Source of the DNA: Pseudomonas cerasi
GTDB lineage: Bacteria; Pseudomonadota; Gammaproteobacteria; Pseudomonadales; Pseudomonadaceae
Assembly: GCF_900074915.1 (NCBI RefSeq)
Contig: NZ_LT222319.1
Span: 496,001 to 560,000 of the forward strand
Reading direction: 5' to 3'
DNA length: 64,000 bases
In this document: one piece after another, positions 45,233 to 54,826 of the stretch
Layout of the letters: every line of letters starts with the position of its first letter
Position numbering within the stretch: position 1 is the stretch's first letter
Notes under the pieces: generated by a model
Seen by the model: only the letters and a program-made list of their open reading frames with translations
Told to the model about the DNA's origin: nothing
The model's database searches: none
Made by a program: the position numbers and the translations under genes

Positions 45233-48200
45233 ATGAATAACCTGAACCTGTCGACGCTAGGCCAGAACGAACAATCGCTGGACGTGATTTACGGTCCAAT
45301 CCAACCTGAGCTGCTACGTGAGGAGGTGCTGGCCGATTTGCTGGAAGCCAGTGCCCGGCGCAACCCGCAGCAAGTGGCACTGATCTTCGGCGAGCATCAG
45401 ATCAGTTATGGCGATCTGGACCGGCAGGCCGATCAGGTGGCGTCTGCGCTGATCGGTGCGGGTGTTCGGCCGGGGCACATTGTCGGTCTGTGGTTGCCGC
45501 GCGGCATCGAGCTGCTGGTCATGCAGGCCGGTATTGCCAAGGCGGGCGCCGCGTGGCTGCCTCTGGATCAGGACACGCCGGTAGAGCGTCTGCAGGTTTG
45601 CCTGGACGACGCCAGCGCAGTCGGGCTGGTGTCCTGCGATGCGTTGATGCCGGTGCTGGCCGATACCGGTTTGAAGGTGTGGACTGCCGAACACCTGCTG
45701 GCGCCGACCGACGCAGCGTTGGTGCGTCGCAGTGGGGTGCTTCCCGACCATCCTGCCTATGTGATTTACACCTCCGGCTCCACGGGCAAGCCCAAGGGCA
45801 TTCTGATTTCCCAGCGCAGCATCTGCCATTTTCTGCGCAGCGAGAACGCGATACTTGGCATTCGTACCAGCGACCGGGTTTACCAAGGCTTTTCCGTGGC
45901 CTTCGACATGTCCTTCGAAGAAATCTGGATCGCTTATCTGGTGGGCGCGACGCTGTGGATAGGCCCGAAGGAAACCAGCGGTGACCCCGAAACCCTGCCG
46001 CGCTTGCTGAACGAGCAGCGCATCAGCGTTTTGCATGCGGTGCCCACTTTGCTGGCGCTGTTCAGCGAAGACGTTCCCGGCCTGCGCCTGATCAATCTGG
46101 GCGGCGAGATGTGTCCTGAGTCGCTGGTCGATCGCTGGGCCACGCCGCCCCGGCAGATGTTCAACACCTACGGCCCTACCGAAGCCACCGTGTCGGCCAG
46201 CCTGGCGCGTCTGTCGCGCGGTCGCCCGGTGTCGATTGGCACACCGTTACCCAATTACGGGCTGTTGGTCATCGCCAATGACCCTGCGGTCGGAAGCACC
46301 CTGGCGCCCAGCCTGCTGCCGCGTGGCGAAGTCGGCGAGCTGTGCATTATTGGCCCTGGCCTGGCTAAGGGATATCTCGGTCGGGCGGACCTGACCCAAG
46401 AAAAATTCCTGCCGAACCCTTGGTCCACCGGCTATCACGATGCGCGCCTGTATCGAACCGGCGACCTTGCCCGGATCGACGACGAAGGGCAGGTGCAGTG
46501 CCTCGGGCGGGCCGACGATCAGGTAAAAATTCGCGGTTTTCGCGTCGAACTGGGCGAGATTGAATCGCTGTTGGCGCAACAGCCTGGCGTGGGCACCGTT
46601 GCCGTCCTGTTGCGCAACGAGGCGGGCGTTGATCAACTGATTGCTTATCTGGTGAGCGACACGTCGACACCTTCCGCATTCACGAGTCAGTTGCGCAAAA
46701 CTCTGCAGGCGCAGTTGCCGCCGTACATGGTGCCGGGACACTTCGAGCTGCTCGACAGCATGCCGCGCCTCACGTCCGGCAAAATCGACCGCAAAACGCT
46801 CAAGGCCCGGCCGTTGACGGTGGATGCCAAGGCCGCCAGCGCAGAGTCCGATGTGGCGCAAACCGAAGGAGAGATCGCACTGTTTGCCGCGCTGAGCACA
46901 CTGTTCCCCGGCATGCCGATCCGCCGCGATGCGGACTTTTTCACCGATCTGGGCGGGCATTCCTTCTTTGCCGCGCGTTTGGCCTCGGCGCTGCGGGCCA
47001 ACCCGCGCTTCGCTCAAGTCACGGTGCGCGACATTTACCAGCATCGGCGTATCGGCGCGATTGCCGAAGTGCTGGATCAGGCGCCACAAGAGGTGGATGC
47101 GCCGGTGGACTGGACGCCTCCGTCAGCCTGGCGTCGCTGGCGCTGCGGCGTGGCCCAGGCGCTGGCATTGCCGGTCATGGTCAGCCTGCGCATGACCCAG
47201 TGGCTCGCACCGTTCTTTACCTATCACCTGCTCACCGGCTCGCCCGACGACTCTGTCGCATTGGCGACGCTGGCGTCGATCTCGGTATTCCTGATTGCTA
47301 CCGTTCTGCAGTTTTTCATCGCGCTGGCAGCCAAGTGGCTGATCGTCGGCCGCCTGAAGCCTGGGATCTATCCGCTGTGGGGCGTTACCTATTTTCGCTG
47401 GTGGGCCGCAGACCGCATGGTCGAGTCGGCGCCGACTTATCTGCTGAGCGGCTCCTCACTTTATCCCCTGTGGCTGCGCGCACTGGGCGCGAAGATCGGG
47501 CAGGACGTGATTATTGGCGGCGCTACAGTACGGGCTCATGACCTGCTGGAAATCGGCGACGGGGTCAGCGTCGGCAACGGTGTCAGCTTCGAAAATGCGC
47601 GCGTCGAGCGGGGCCAGTTGCATCTGGGCCGTATCGCCTTGCAGGACAATGCCTGTGTCGGCTCTTACGTGATCATGGAAGGCAATACGGCTGTAGGCCC
47701 GTGGGGGCATCTGGAAGCCCAATCGGCCATGGCCGATGGTCGGGAGGTTCCGGCTGGGCGCATCTGGCAAGGCTCGCCAGCGCGTGATGTCGGCGCGTTC
47801 GATACGCTCGGCCAACCTGCACGGCCTGTGACCAGCCCGGCGCGTTTGCGGGCAGAAAAGCTGTTCTTCGTGTTCGGCGTTCTGCTGGTCGCGACGCTGT
47901 TCTTCATCCCGGTCTTCCCGACCTTTTTCCTGATTGACTGGTTCGACACGCAGAACGTCTTGCCATGGTTCGAGGGCAGCGGACCATTGGGACAACTGGC
48001 GCGCTATTTCCTGCTCGCGTTCCCGGCCAGTGCGGTGCTGATTGTCGCGACTGTTCTGGCCTCTGCCGCATTGCGCTGGGTCGTCTTCCCACGCCTCAAG
48101 CCGGGCCGTTATGAGGTGCACAGCAATACCTACTGCGCCAAGTGGCTGATCAGCCAGATTCAGGAAGCGAGCCTCAACGTGCTGTCCGGCATCTATGCCA

Positions 48201-49273
48201 CGGTGTATTCGCCCTTTTGGTATCGACTGCTGGGCGCGAAAGTAGGGCGCGACGCCGAGATTTCCAGTGCACAGGGCGTCATCCCGGACATGCTGACCCT
48301 GGGCGATGAAACCTTTATCGCGGATGCGGTGATGCTCGGTGATGAGCGTATCGACGGCGGCTGGATGACCATGCAGCCCACGGTCGTGTCGCATCGCAGC
48401 TTTGTCGGCAACGGAGGGTACATCGCGGACGGCACGGTACTGCCGGAAAACGTCCTGATCGGCGTCCATTCCTGCGCGCCGCACAACAGCAAAATGGTCG
48501 ACGGCGACACCTGGCTGGGCTCACCACCGATCCACCTGCCTGCCCGCGAGCAGGTGAGTGGCGCTCCCGAATCACTGACCTTCAAGCCTTCACCGCTGCG
48601 CCGCCTGGCACGAGGACTGGTCGAAGGCGTGCGCATTGTCACCCCGCACGCGGTAGTGATCGCCGTTGGCTACACGGTCATGCTTGACCTGATGCCTCTC
48701 GCCGACGACGAGCGCTGGGGCGCGGTGCTGGCCTACCTTGCAGTGATCGGCGTGGCGTACAGCGTGGGTAACTTTCTGCTGATCGCGGCCCTGAAATGGC
48801 TGGTGATGGGCCGCTATCGCAAACGCGCTGACCCGATGTGGACGCCCTTCGTATGGCTGTCGGAGGGTATCACCAGTCTGTACGAAGGCATGGCCGCACC
48901 GAACTTCATGCGCTACCTGCGCGGCACACCGTGGTTGCCGCTGGCGTTCAATGTGCTCGGCTGCAGGATTGGTCGCGGGGTTTACATGGACACCACCGAC
49001 ATCACCGAATTCGACTGCGTCAGCATCGGCGCAGACAGCGAACTGAATGCCGGCGCCTGCCCGCAGACCCACCTGTTCGAAGACCGAATCATGAAGATTG
49101 ATCACGTCAGCATCGGCGAGCGCGTGTACATGGGGCCACGCAGCGCCGTGCTGTATAGCGCTGTCGTCGGCAACGATGCGCACCTTGGCGCACTGACCCT
49201 GGTGATGAAGGGCGAGCATATCCCTGCCGCCAGCCGATGGGCCGGTTGCCCCGCGTCACCGGACAGGGCATGA
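45233..49273 (+). CDS. NRPS-like protein of the Pls/PosA type: adenylation, carrier and membrane/hexapeptide domains
   Basis: A 1346-residue protein. An adenylation domain (about 30-530) contains YTSGSTGKPKG and RTGDLARI. A carrier-protein domain has the phosphopantetheine Ser577 in DLGGHSFF. The long C-terminal part (about 635-1346) repeats transmembrane pairs followed by hexapeptide (left-handed beta-helix) acyltransferase-like segments, e.g. VIIGGATVRAHDLLEIGDG and VYMDTTDITEFDCVSIGADS. This matches the Pls/PosA C-terminal domain (TIGR02353), seen in polylysine-synthetase-like enzymes. It lacks condensation and thioesterase domains. The product is unknown. It is coupled to a phosphopantetheinyl transferase gene by a 4-bp overlap. 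Confidence 0.9.
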   Translation: MNNLNLSTLGQNEQSLDVIYGPIQPELLREEVLADLLEASARRNPQQVALIFGEHQISYGDLDRQADQVASALIGAGVRPGHIVGLWLPRGIELLVMQAGIAKAGAAWLPLDQDTPVERLQVCLDDASAVGLVSCDALMPVLADTGLKVWTAEHLLAPTDAALVRRSGVLPDHPAYVIYTSGSTGKPKGILISQRSICHFLRSENAILGIRTSDRVYQGFSVAFDMSFEEIWIAYLVGATLWIGPKETSGDPETLPRLLNEQRISVLHAVPTLLALFSEDVPGLRLINLGGEMCPESLVDRWATPPRQMFNTYGPTEATVSASLARLSRGRPVSIGTPLPNYGLLVIANDPAVGSTLAPSLLPRGEVGELCIIGPGLAKGYLGRADLTQEKFLPNPWSTGYHDARLYRTGDLARIDDEGQVQCLGRADDQVKIRGFRVELGEIESLLAQQPGVGTVAVLLRNEAGVDQLIAYLVSDTSTPSAFTSQLRKTLQAQLPPYMVPGHFELLDSMPRLTSGKIDRKTLKARPLTVDAKAASAESDVAQTEGEIALFAALSTLFPGMPIRRDADFFTDLGGHSFFAARLASALRANPRFAQVTVRDIYQHRRIGAIAEVLDQAPQEVDAPVDWTPPSAWRRWRCGVAQALALPVMVSLRMTQWLAPFFTYHLLTGSPDDSVALATLASISVFLIATVLQFFIALAAKWLIVGRLKPGIYPLWGVTYFRWWAADRMVESAPTYLLSGSSLYPLWLRALGAKIGQDVIIGGATVRAHDLLEIGDGVSVGNGVSFENARVERGQLHLGRIALQDNACVGSYVIMEGNTAVGPWGHLEAQSAMADGREVPAGRIWQGSPARDVGAFDTLGQPARPVTSPARLRAEKLFFVFGVLLVATLFFIPVFPTFFLIDWFDTQNVLPWFEGSGPLGQLARYFLLAFPASAVLIVATVLASAALRWVVFPRLKPGRYEVHSNTYCAKWLISQIQEASLNVLSGIYATVYSPFWYRLLGAKVGRDAEISSAQGVIPDMLTLGDETFIADAVMLGDERIDGGWMTMQPTVVSHRSFVGNGGYIADGTVLPENVLIGVHSCAPHNSKMVDGDTWLGSPPIHLPAREQVSGAPESLTFKPSPLRRLARGLVEGVRIVTPHAVVIAVGYTVMLDLMPLADDERWGAVLAYLAVIGVAYSVGNFLLIAALKWLVMGRYRKRADPMWTPFVWLSEGITSLYEGMAAPNFMRYLRGTPWLPLAFNVLGCRIGRGVYMDTTDITEFDCVSIGADSELNAGACPQTHLFEDRIMKIDHVSIGERVYMGPRSAVLYSAVVGNDAHLGALTLVMKGEHIPAASRWAGCPASPDRA

Positions 49274-49902
49274 AGTGCGGGGCGAGCTGGGTATTCGATG
49301 AAGATGGCCGGCTCGCCCCTCCAGAGTCCTTCCCTTGGCAGAATGTATTGCTGGTCAGCTGCGTCACCAGGCCAGGCTGTGCAAGAGATGAGGCCAGAAA
49401 CCGCATTCGGGCTTGTGTGCGTACCGCCGTGGAACAGTGGCTCGAATTGCCATCCGGGGCGATCACGTTCATCAGCGCCTCAGGTGTCGCGCCGCGATTG
49501 CTTATCGACGGGCTGCCGGAGCCCGGGTTTTCCATCAGCCACGAAGCCGGGTTCTCTCTTGCTGCCGTCAATCTCCACGGCGCAGTGGGCGTGGACTTGA
49601 TGCAGGTTCAGGCGGTGCCGGACTGGCATGCTGTCGCGCAGGATTATCTGGGGGCTGAGGTTGCTACCCGTCTGTCAGGCATGCCCGAGTCGATTCGCCC
49701 GATTGCGTTCGCCAAGGCATGGTGCAGGCGCGAAGCGTTTTTGAAGTTGCATGGATTGGCGCTCGATGAATGGACAGCACAGGGAGGGTTGCAGGGTCTG
49801 GGGGTTGAGGTTGAATTGGCGGAGGGGATGGTTGGAGCGGTGGCGTTGAGTCAGGTTTTGATGGAGTACATGAATCAGGCTGAGCGGCGCACGGCACCTT
49901 GA
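49270..49902 (+). CDS. 4'-phosphopantetheinyl transferase
   Basis: A 210-residue Sfp-type transferase. It shows the Mg2+/CoA motif VGVDLMQV and the catalytic region FAKAWCRREAFLKLHG (a variant of W-x-x-K-E-A, with Arg-Arg in place of Lys-Glu before Glu-Ala). FSISHEAGFSLAAVN is the substrate-binding start. Its ATG overlaps the stop of the NRPS-like gene (ATGA), so it almost certainly primes that carrier domain. A start at 49237 is possible but gives extra residues overlapping further. Confidence 0.87.
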   Translation: MKCGASWVFDEDGRLAPPESFPWQNVLLVSCVTRPGCARDEARNRIRACVRTAVEQWLELPSGAITFISASGVAPRLLIDGLPEPGFSISHEAGFSLAAVNLHGAVGVDLMQVQAVPDWHAVAQDYLGAEVATRLSGMPESIRPIAFAKAWCRREAFLKLHGLALDEWTAQGGLQGLGVEVELAEGMVGAVALSQVLMEYMNQAERRTAP

Positions 49903-50002
49903 TTGATGCGCTGCTGCCAATCGAAGATGAATGCACGAATGTTCTAGACGTCACCTTCTGACGTCAGCGATAACCAATCGCTTTCATCGATTCAGGTGTT
50001 TT

Positions 50003-50839
50003 ATGCCTTCCACACACTGGATAGACCTCGCTCGCGACCTTGATACAGGCATCGAGACGCTGCACGCGCACTTTCAGGGGCATGCCTATGATCCCCATTG
50101 GCATGACAGCTATCTGGTGGGCGTTACCCGGCAAGGTGTGCAGCAGTTCAATTGCCGCCGTCAGCGCCATGCCAGCACGCCCGGGCAGGTGTTCACACTG
50201 GAGCCGGGAGAAATCCATGATGGCAATGCCCCGTGCGCCGAAGGGTTCACCTATCAGATGCTGTACCTGGACCCGCATTGGCTGAGCCGGGAGCTCAGTG
50301 GGTTGTTCGAACAGGCTCCCGACCAGCATCTGCCTTCTTTCGCCAACACCCTGCAAACCGAATCACGGCTGGCTCACGCGGTCACGTTCGCTTTCACGGC
50401 GCTGCACCAAAATGAGCTACGCATCGTTCGTCAAAGCGCGTTGGATGAATTACTGGCGCAGCTCATTGATCGGGTGCAATGGCGACGCATGACCGATCCC
50501 GATCCGCGCTTGCCGCAAGTGGCCTTGCGGGCGAGGGATTATCTGCACGCGCATCTGCATCAGGACGTGGGCATGAACGAGTTGGCAGCTGTTTGTGGCG
50601 TCGACCGCTTTCGCCTGACGCGGGCGTTCAAGGCTGCCTTCGGCCTGCCGCCTCATGCATATCTGGTACAGCTGCGCCTGGCCAAGGCTCGTCGAATGCT
50701 GGCAGCCGGAATCTGGCCCGCTCAGGTGGCCAGCGATCTGGGCTTCGCTGACCAAAGCCATCTGGGCCGCTGGTTCATGCGCGCCTACGGACTGAGCCCG
50801 GCGGCCTATCGCTTGCGCTGCTCAAACCTTCCAGACTGA
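50003..50839 (+). CDS. AraC-family regulator with cupin sensing domain
   Basis: A 278-residue protein. The N-terminal AraC-binding cupin is YDPHWHDSYLVGVTRQGVQQ and GQVFTLEPGEIHDGNA. The C-terminal tandem helix-turn-helix has MNELAAVCGVDRFRLTRAFK and GFADQSHLGRWFMRAYGLSP. It is followed at 49 bp by a LysE exporter gene, its likely target, a common pairing in pseudomonads. The ATG at 50003 is chosen. Confidence 0.9.
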   Translation: MPSTHWIDLARDLDTGIETLHAHFQGHAYDPHWHDSYLVGVTRQGVQQFNCRRQRHASTPGQVFTLEPGEIHDGNAPCAEGFTYQMLYLDPHWLSRELSGLFEQAPDQHLPSFANTLQTESRLAHAVTFAFTALHQNELRIVRQSALDELLAQLIDRVQWRRMTDPDPRLPQVALRARDYLHAHLHQDVGMNELAAVCGVDRFRLTRAFKAAFGLPPHAYLVQLRLAKARRMLAAGIWPAQVASDLGFADQSHLGRWFMRAYGLSPAAYRLRCSNLPD

Positions 50840-50887
50840 TCCTGTGGTATGTCGCAGCATGGGCTTTTCAGCCCTGGATTGCCGATC

Positions 50888-51463
50888 ATGCTGCCTTTCA
50901 TACTGTTCGCCTTCGTCGCCTCGATCACCCCCGGCCCCACCAACATCCTGGTATTAAGCAACAGTGCCCGCTTCGGCTGGCGCGCCGTTGTACCGTTGAT
51001 TCTGGGAGCCTGCACCGGCGCTGCACTGTTGGTGTTGCTCGTCGGCATGGGTATCGGCCACTCACTGCTCGCGATCCCCAATGCTCAGCGCGTCATGGCA
51101 TGGGTCGGCGTGCTGTGGCTGACCTGGCTGGCCTGGAAGATAGGTGCCAGCCCGACCGACTCAATCGAGCGGCAAAACAGCCTGCCGATGGGCTTTATCG
51201 GTGGCGCAGCACTGCAAGTAGTAAATCCCAAGACCTGGGTCATGGCGCTGGCGGTGGTCAGTGTATTCAACCAGCGCAACCCGGTGTCTTACCTGGCGCT
51301 GGTGTTCTTTCTGATTTCCTTGCCCTGCCTCGGCAGCTGGGCGCTGATGGGCGCAGGCTCGACCCGCTGGCTCACATCGCCTTGGCGAGTGCAGTGCATG
51401 AATCGAGTGCTGGCGGTTTTGTTGCTGCTGGCGGCGTGGATCGGTTTTATGGACAGTGTCTGA
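50888..51463 (+). CDS. LysE/RhtB-family exporter
   Basis: A 191-residue protein with about six transmembrane segments. The LysE signature ASITPGPTNILVLSNSARFG lies at residues 10-29, and LQVVNPKTWVMAL is the second conserved element. It exports amino acids or similar metabolites. The ATG at 50888 (MLPFILFAF) is preferred on family length; an in-frame ATG at 50849 would add 13 residues. It pairs with the preceding AraC regulator. Confidence 0.88.
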   Translation: MLPFILFAFVASITPGPTNILVLSNSARFGWRAVVPLILGACTGAALLVLLVGMGIGHSLLAIPNAQRVMAWVGVLWLTWLAWKIGASPTDSIERQNSLPMGFIGGAALQVVNPKTWVMALAVVSVFNQRNPVSYLALVFFLISLPCLGSWALMGAGSTRWLTSPWRVQCMNRVLAVLLLLAAWIGFMDSV

Positions 51464-51639
51464 ACGTGTGCGGTCTGGGTTGGCAGCAGGCACGCGAGGA
51501 GTCGGCTTCATTTCAAATCAAAGGCTGCTCTTGTCGAGCAACTCGACTATTTGCTTGTGACGTGAGTTTTGCTCTTCAACTTGCTGGTTTGCTCTGCGGT
51601 CGTCATCTCTTTTCACCGCAGAGCTTATATGGCGTCAGA

Positions 51640-52455
51640 TTATTCCGGTGCTTGCGCGCCGCTGGTCCTGGACAGCTCAGCAGGTCGTGTTGCCGCATTG
51701 AAGAAGGCCAAGTGATAGGCCAAGCCGACGAACACCGCGCCGCCCACCGCGTTACCCAAAAATACCGGGACGAAATTGTCGCCGAACTGCGCCCAGCTCA
51801 AGGCGCCGGCAAAGATCGCTGCAGGAATGACGAACATGTTGGCGACGATGTGCTGAAAGCCGATCGCGACGAATGCCATCACCGGAAACCACATGCCGAC
51901 CACTTTACCGATCACGTCCTTGCTCGCGTAGCTGAGCCACACCGCCAGGCACACCAGCCAATTGCAGCCAATGCCGGAGATGAACGCCTGTTCAAAGCTG
52001 GCCCCCACCTTGGCATTGGCGATGGCCACGGTCTTGGCCATGAATGGGCCTTCAGTCAGCCCCACCACATGGCCGAAACAATAGGCGACGAACAGCGCGC
52101 CGATCAGGTTGGCCAGCGTCACCAGTACCCAGTTGCGCACCAACTGACCCAGACCGATACGCCCGGCGAATAGCGCCATGGGCAGGCTCATCATGTTGCC
52201 GGTCAGCAACTCGCCACCGGCCAGCACCACCAGAATCAGCCCGACCGGAAACACCACAGCGCCAAGCAGATTGCCCAGCGACGCCCACTCGTGAGGGATC
52301 ATGGTGCTGACATGAATATCGAGAAGAAACCCGAGGGCGATGAAAGCCCCTGCCAGAAAGCCCAGGATCATCAACGACGGCAGGCTCAGGTGGGCCTTCT
52401 TGACGCCGCTTTCGACGGCAATTTCAGCGATTTGCTGCGGGGTGTTCAAAGACAT
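51640..52455 (-). CDS. Formate/nitrite transporter family channel (FNT)
   Basis: A 271-residue pentameric-channel-type protein with six membrane segments. It contains GAFIALGFLLDIHVS, GGELLTGNMMSLPMALFAGR (the conserved FNT loop) and GIGCNWLVCLAVWLSYASKD. FocA/NirC members pass formate or nitrite; the substrate cannot be told from sequence alone. The start at 52455 (MSLNTPQQIAEIAVES) is chosen; the longer form has an unlikely N-terminus. It is convergent with lysE. Confidence 0.88.
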   Translation of the reverse strand: MSLNTPQQIAEIAVESGVKKAHLSLPSLMILGFLAGAFIALGFLLDIHVSTMIPHEWASLGNLLGAVVFPVGLILVVLAGGELLTGNMMSLPMALFAGRIGLGQLVRNWVLVTLANLIGALFVAYCFGHVVGLTEGPFMAKTVAIANAKVGASFEQAFISGIGCNWLVCLAVWLSYASKDVIGKVVGMWFPVMAFVAIGFQHIVANMFVIPAAIFAGALSWAQFGDNFVPVFLGNAVGGAVFVGLAYHLAFFNAATRPAELSRTSGAQAPE

Positions 52456-52896
52456 GGTGGGCTCGTGCGTGGTCGTGGGCTGAGCGGGGGGGATTAAAAG
52501 CTCAAGCGGTGCGCGCATCTGTCGCACCGGGAAACAACGTTACGGAATGTTTCGGAGGATGGCTAATCGGATGTTTTGATCGGGTGATTGAGAGGGTCGA
52601 TGACCGGGCAGGTTTGCGCGGGGGTGGACTTATAGTTGTTCGGTCGGCAGGTTTGTAGTGGGTCAACTAAACCCGATCACTGAGTTGTCAGCGACCGAGC
52701 CATCTTGAAAACGCTGACTCAAGCGCTCAAGCCAGAGGATTTTGACGCAACGGTAGGCAACGGAGCAAGGCGCCAAGGCTTCTGTAAGACGTTTACTCGT
52801 TTCGCAACACGATCCTGTTTTTTACTTCATCCGGCTTGGTATTGGCCGGCATCACCCCATAACTATCCCTGTCTCCATAAACCGCAAGGACAGACC
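52456..52896. other. Intergenic region between FNT channel and msrA
   Basis: A 441-bp divergent gap, with a T-rich stretch CTGTTTTTTACTTC near 52820. An in-frame extension of msrA reaches 52705, but its composition does not resemble family sequence. No RNA gene, repeat or other ORF was recognised. Confidence 0.4.
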
Positions 52897-53403
52897 ATGA
52901 CCAACCCAACCGAAACCGCCATCCTTGCCGGCGGCTGCTTCTGGGGCATGCAAGATTTATTGCGACGCTACCCCGGCGTGCTGCACACGCGAGTCGGCTA
53001 CACCGGTGGTGACGTACCGAACGCCACCTACCGCAACCACGGTAATCATGCCGAAGCGATTGAGATCGTGTTTGACCCGGCGGTGATCAGCTACCGGCAG
53101 ATTCTTGAGTTCTTTTTCCAGATCCATGACCCGAGCACCCCTAACCGGCAGGGCAATGATCTTGGGCCAAGCTATCGTTCGGCGATTTACTACCTGAGCG
53201 AACAGCAAAGGGATATTGCCGAAGATACCGCGGCTGACGTGGACGCCTCGAAGCTGTGGCCGGGGCGTGTGGTCACGCAAATCGAGCCCGCGAGTGAGTT
53301 CTGGGAGGCGGAGCCGGAGCATCAGGATTATCTGGAGCGGATACCGAACGGTTATACCTGCCACTTCATCCGGCCAAACTGGAAGTTGCCCAAGCGGGCT
53401 TGA
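52897..53403 (+). CDS. msrA: Peptide methionine (S)-S-oxide reductase
   Basis: A 168-residue enzyme with the catalytic Cys14 in [10 protein letters not shown]. The [23 protein letters not shown] and [20 protein letters not shown] segments are conserved MsrA motifs. It repairs oxidised methionine using thioredoxin. AAGGACAG precedes the ATG. It is the last chromosomal gene before the island boundary. Confidence 0.95.
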   Translation: MTNPTETAILAGGCFWGMQDLLRRYPGVLHTRVGYTGGDVPNATYRNHGNHAEAIEIVFDPAVISYRQILEFFFQIHDPSTPNRQGNDLGPSYRSAIYYLSEQQRDIAEDTAADVDASKLWPGRVVTQIEPASEFWEAEPEHQDYLERIPNGYTCHFIRPNWKLPKRA

Positions 53404-53586
53404 ACCTGAATTGCACTGGGAAAGGCCGCGATAGGGGCAGAGCGCAAAAGCTGATCTACCTCTGTCATGCAGGCAATTGTAGGGGTAATCAGACACTTCT
53501 ATCTGGCGATATTCTCGCCTGAATGAGTGTCTGGAGTTACTAGACCACTACAAGGCTGCATCTGAGAGGACCTCACCAGAAACACA

Positions 53587-53609
53587 AAAGCCGCGCAATG
53601 CGCGGCTTT
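53587..53609. terminator. Terminator of the ancestral tRNA gene
   Basis: AAAGCCGCGC-AAT-GCGCGGCTTT is a perfect 10-bp stem with T/A tracts. It lies just beyond the tRNA 3' fragment on the reverse strand and is likely the terminator of the original tRNA gene. It may also terminate msrA transcription; the 53404-53586 gap holds nothing else. Confidence 0.85.
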
Positions 53610-53614
53610 GGAGT

Positions 53615-53640
53615 TGGTGGGCCCACACGGACTCGAACCG
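53615..53640 (-). other. Displaced tRNA 3' end, attachment-site (att) copy of an integrated island
   Basis: Read on the reverse strand, 26 bp give the T-loop TTCGAGT, the 3' T-stem CCGTG, acceptor strand TGGGCCC and terminal ACCA. The matching 5' T-stem is broken (AACGG in place of CACGG) and no acceptor 5' half is present. It is therefore only the 3' piece left when an integrase inserted DNA at a tRNA gene, probably elongator tRNA-Met. The island lies to the right; the intact tRNA should be beyond the window. Confidence 0.7.
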
Positions 53641-53884
53641 TTATGTGGTGCGTAAATTTCCGGTTTGAGTACTGTCCGTCCGGTCTTGGGGCATGTAATC
53701 TCTAGAGAAATGGGCGTTTTTTGTAAGCTGACAGACTCGGTGGAAGCGTATTTTAAATACCACCTGGGTGTCGCATTTGAATAGCCGCCACCCTCACCCC
53801 GGATTTCAGTTATCTGTTGCACCGACAACGCGAGGTATTCGATTTTTGCCCAGCAGGCGCCCTTCGGAGCGTATTGGGAATATC
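53641..53884. other. Non-coding accessory DNA between att fragment and IS5 element
   Basis: About 245 bp of lower-GC sequence with no recognised gene. Reverse-strand ORFs here have no family character. Confidence 0.35.
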
Positions 53885-54737
53885 CTAGGGTTTGTCTGAA
53901 AAGTCAGCCCGCAAGCATCTTTCGATGCAGGCCAGTGTGACCATGGCTTTAAAGCTGCTGGCCAGTTTGTCGTAACGCGTACAGATCCGACGTTTTTCCT
54001 TAAGCCAGCTGAATACTCGCTCAATAACGTTGCGTTTTTTGTACTGAGGCCTGTCAAACAGCCGAGGCAAGCCGGGTCGAGGCTTGCGATGCATCTTGCG
54101 CAGCGGAATCACCGGCTGCATGCCGTAGCGGTCGCAGTACTGACGTATAACCTGACTGTCATAACCCTTGTCGGCAAGCACATAACGGCAACGCTTGCGC
54201 GGGCGACCCCTGCTGCCAGGAAGGCTGATCTGATCCAGCAACGGCATGAAGTGGCGCGAGTCAGCCTGCTCGCCGGGCGACAGCATGATGGCCAGCGGGA
54301 AGCCATGACTGTCGCAGGCGAGGTGTATTTTGGTGGTCAGTCCGCCCCTGCTTCGGCCGAGACAGTGGTGTTGCGGTTCCTGCGGGCCCCTTTTTTCCAG
54401 CACCGCTGGCAGCCCGGGCGGCCCGGATTGACGTGGAATCGACCATCCAGGTATCCAGATCGATAAACCCGTCTTCTCGCAAACGAAGATGAAGGTGGCG
54501 CAGAACCTGCTTGAACGTGCCGTTGTCACGCCATTGCCTGAAGCGCTGGTAAACGGTCTTCCAAGGCCCAAAACGTTCTGGAAGATCCCGCCATTTGGCG
54601 CCAGAGCACAAAATCCAGAAGATTCCATCAAGCATCTGACGATCATCGCGCCTTGGCCGCCCCATGTGTTGAGGAGGGGAAACAATGGCTTCAATGATCG
54701 CCCAACGCTCAGATGAAATTTCATAACGGCCTGTCAT
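53885..54737 (-). CDS. IS5-family transposase in two overlapping frames
   Basis: The first frame (54737 to 54261) starts MTGRYEISSERWAIIEAIVS and carries the first catalytic Asp in MVDSTSIRA. The second frame (to 53885) carries the second Asp in VLADKGYDS and the Glu in IERVFSWLKEKRR. The frames overlap, and the switch fits the A6 tract at 54391-54396 (reverse strand GGAAAAAAGGGG), where slippage would fuse them into a ~283-residue DDE transposase. The stop codon TAG of the second frame is read from the CTAG target sequence, outside the element's inverted repeat. Confidence 0.88.
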
Positions 54738-54797
54738 GACGGCTCTCCTGGCAACCAGAGGGCATCATTCTAACGAACGCGACTTTTCAGACAATCC
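53889..54797 (-). mobile_element. IS5-family insertion sequence, IS427-like
   Basis: A 909-bp element bounded by near-perfect inverted repeats (GGTTTGTCTGAAAAGTC on the left; GGATTGTCTGAAAAGTC, reversed, on the right). The flanking tetranucleotide CTAG occurs on both sides (53885-53888 and 54798-54801), matching the TA-centred target of this group. It encodes a transposase in two overlapping frames. Confidence 0.9.
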
Positions 54798-54826
54798 CTA
54801 GTATTGTCAGGGGAGGCGCCGCTTGA

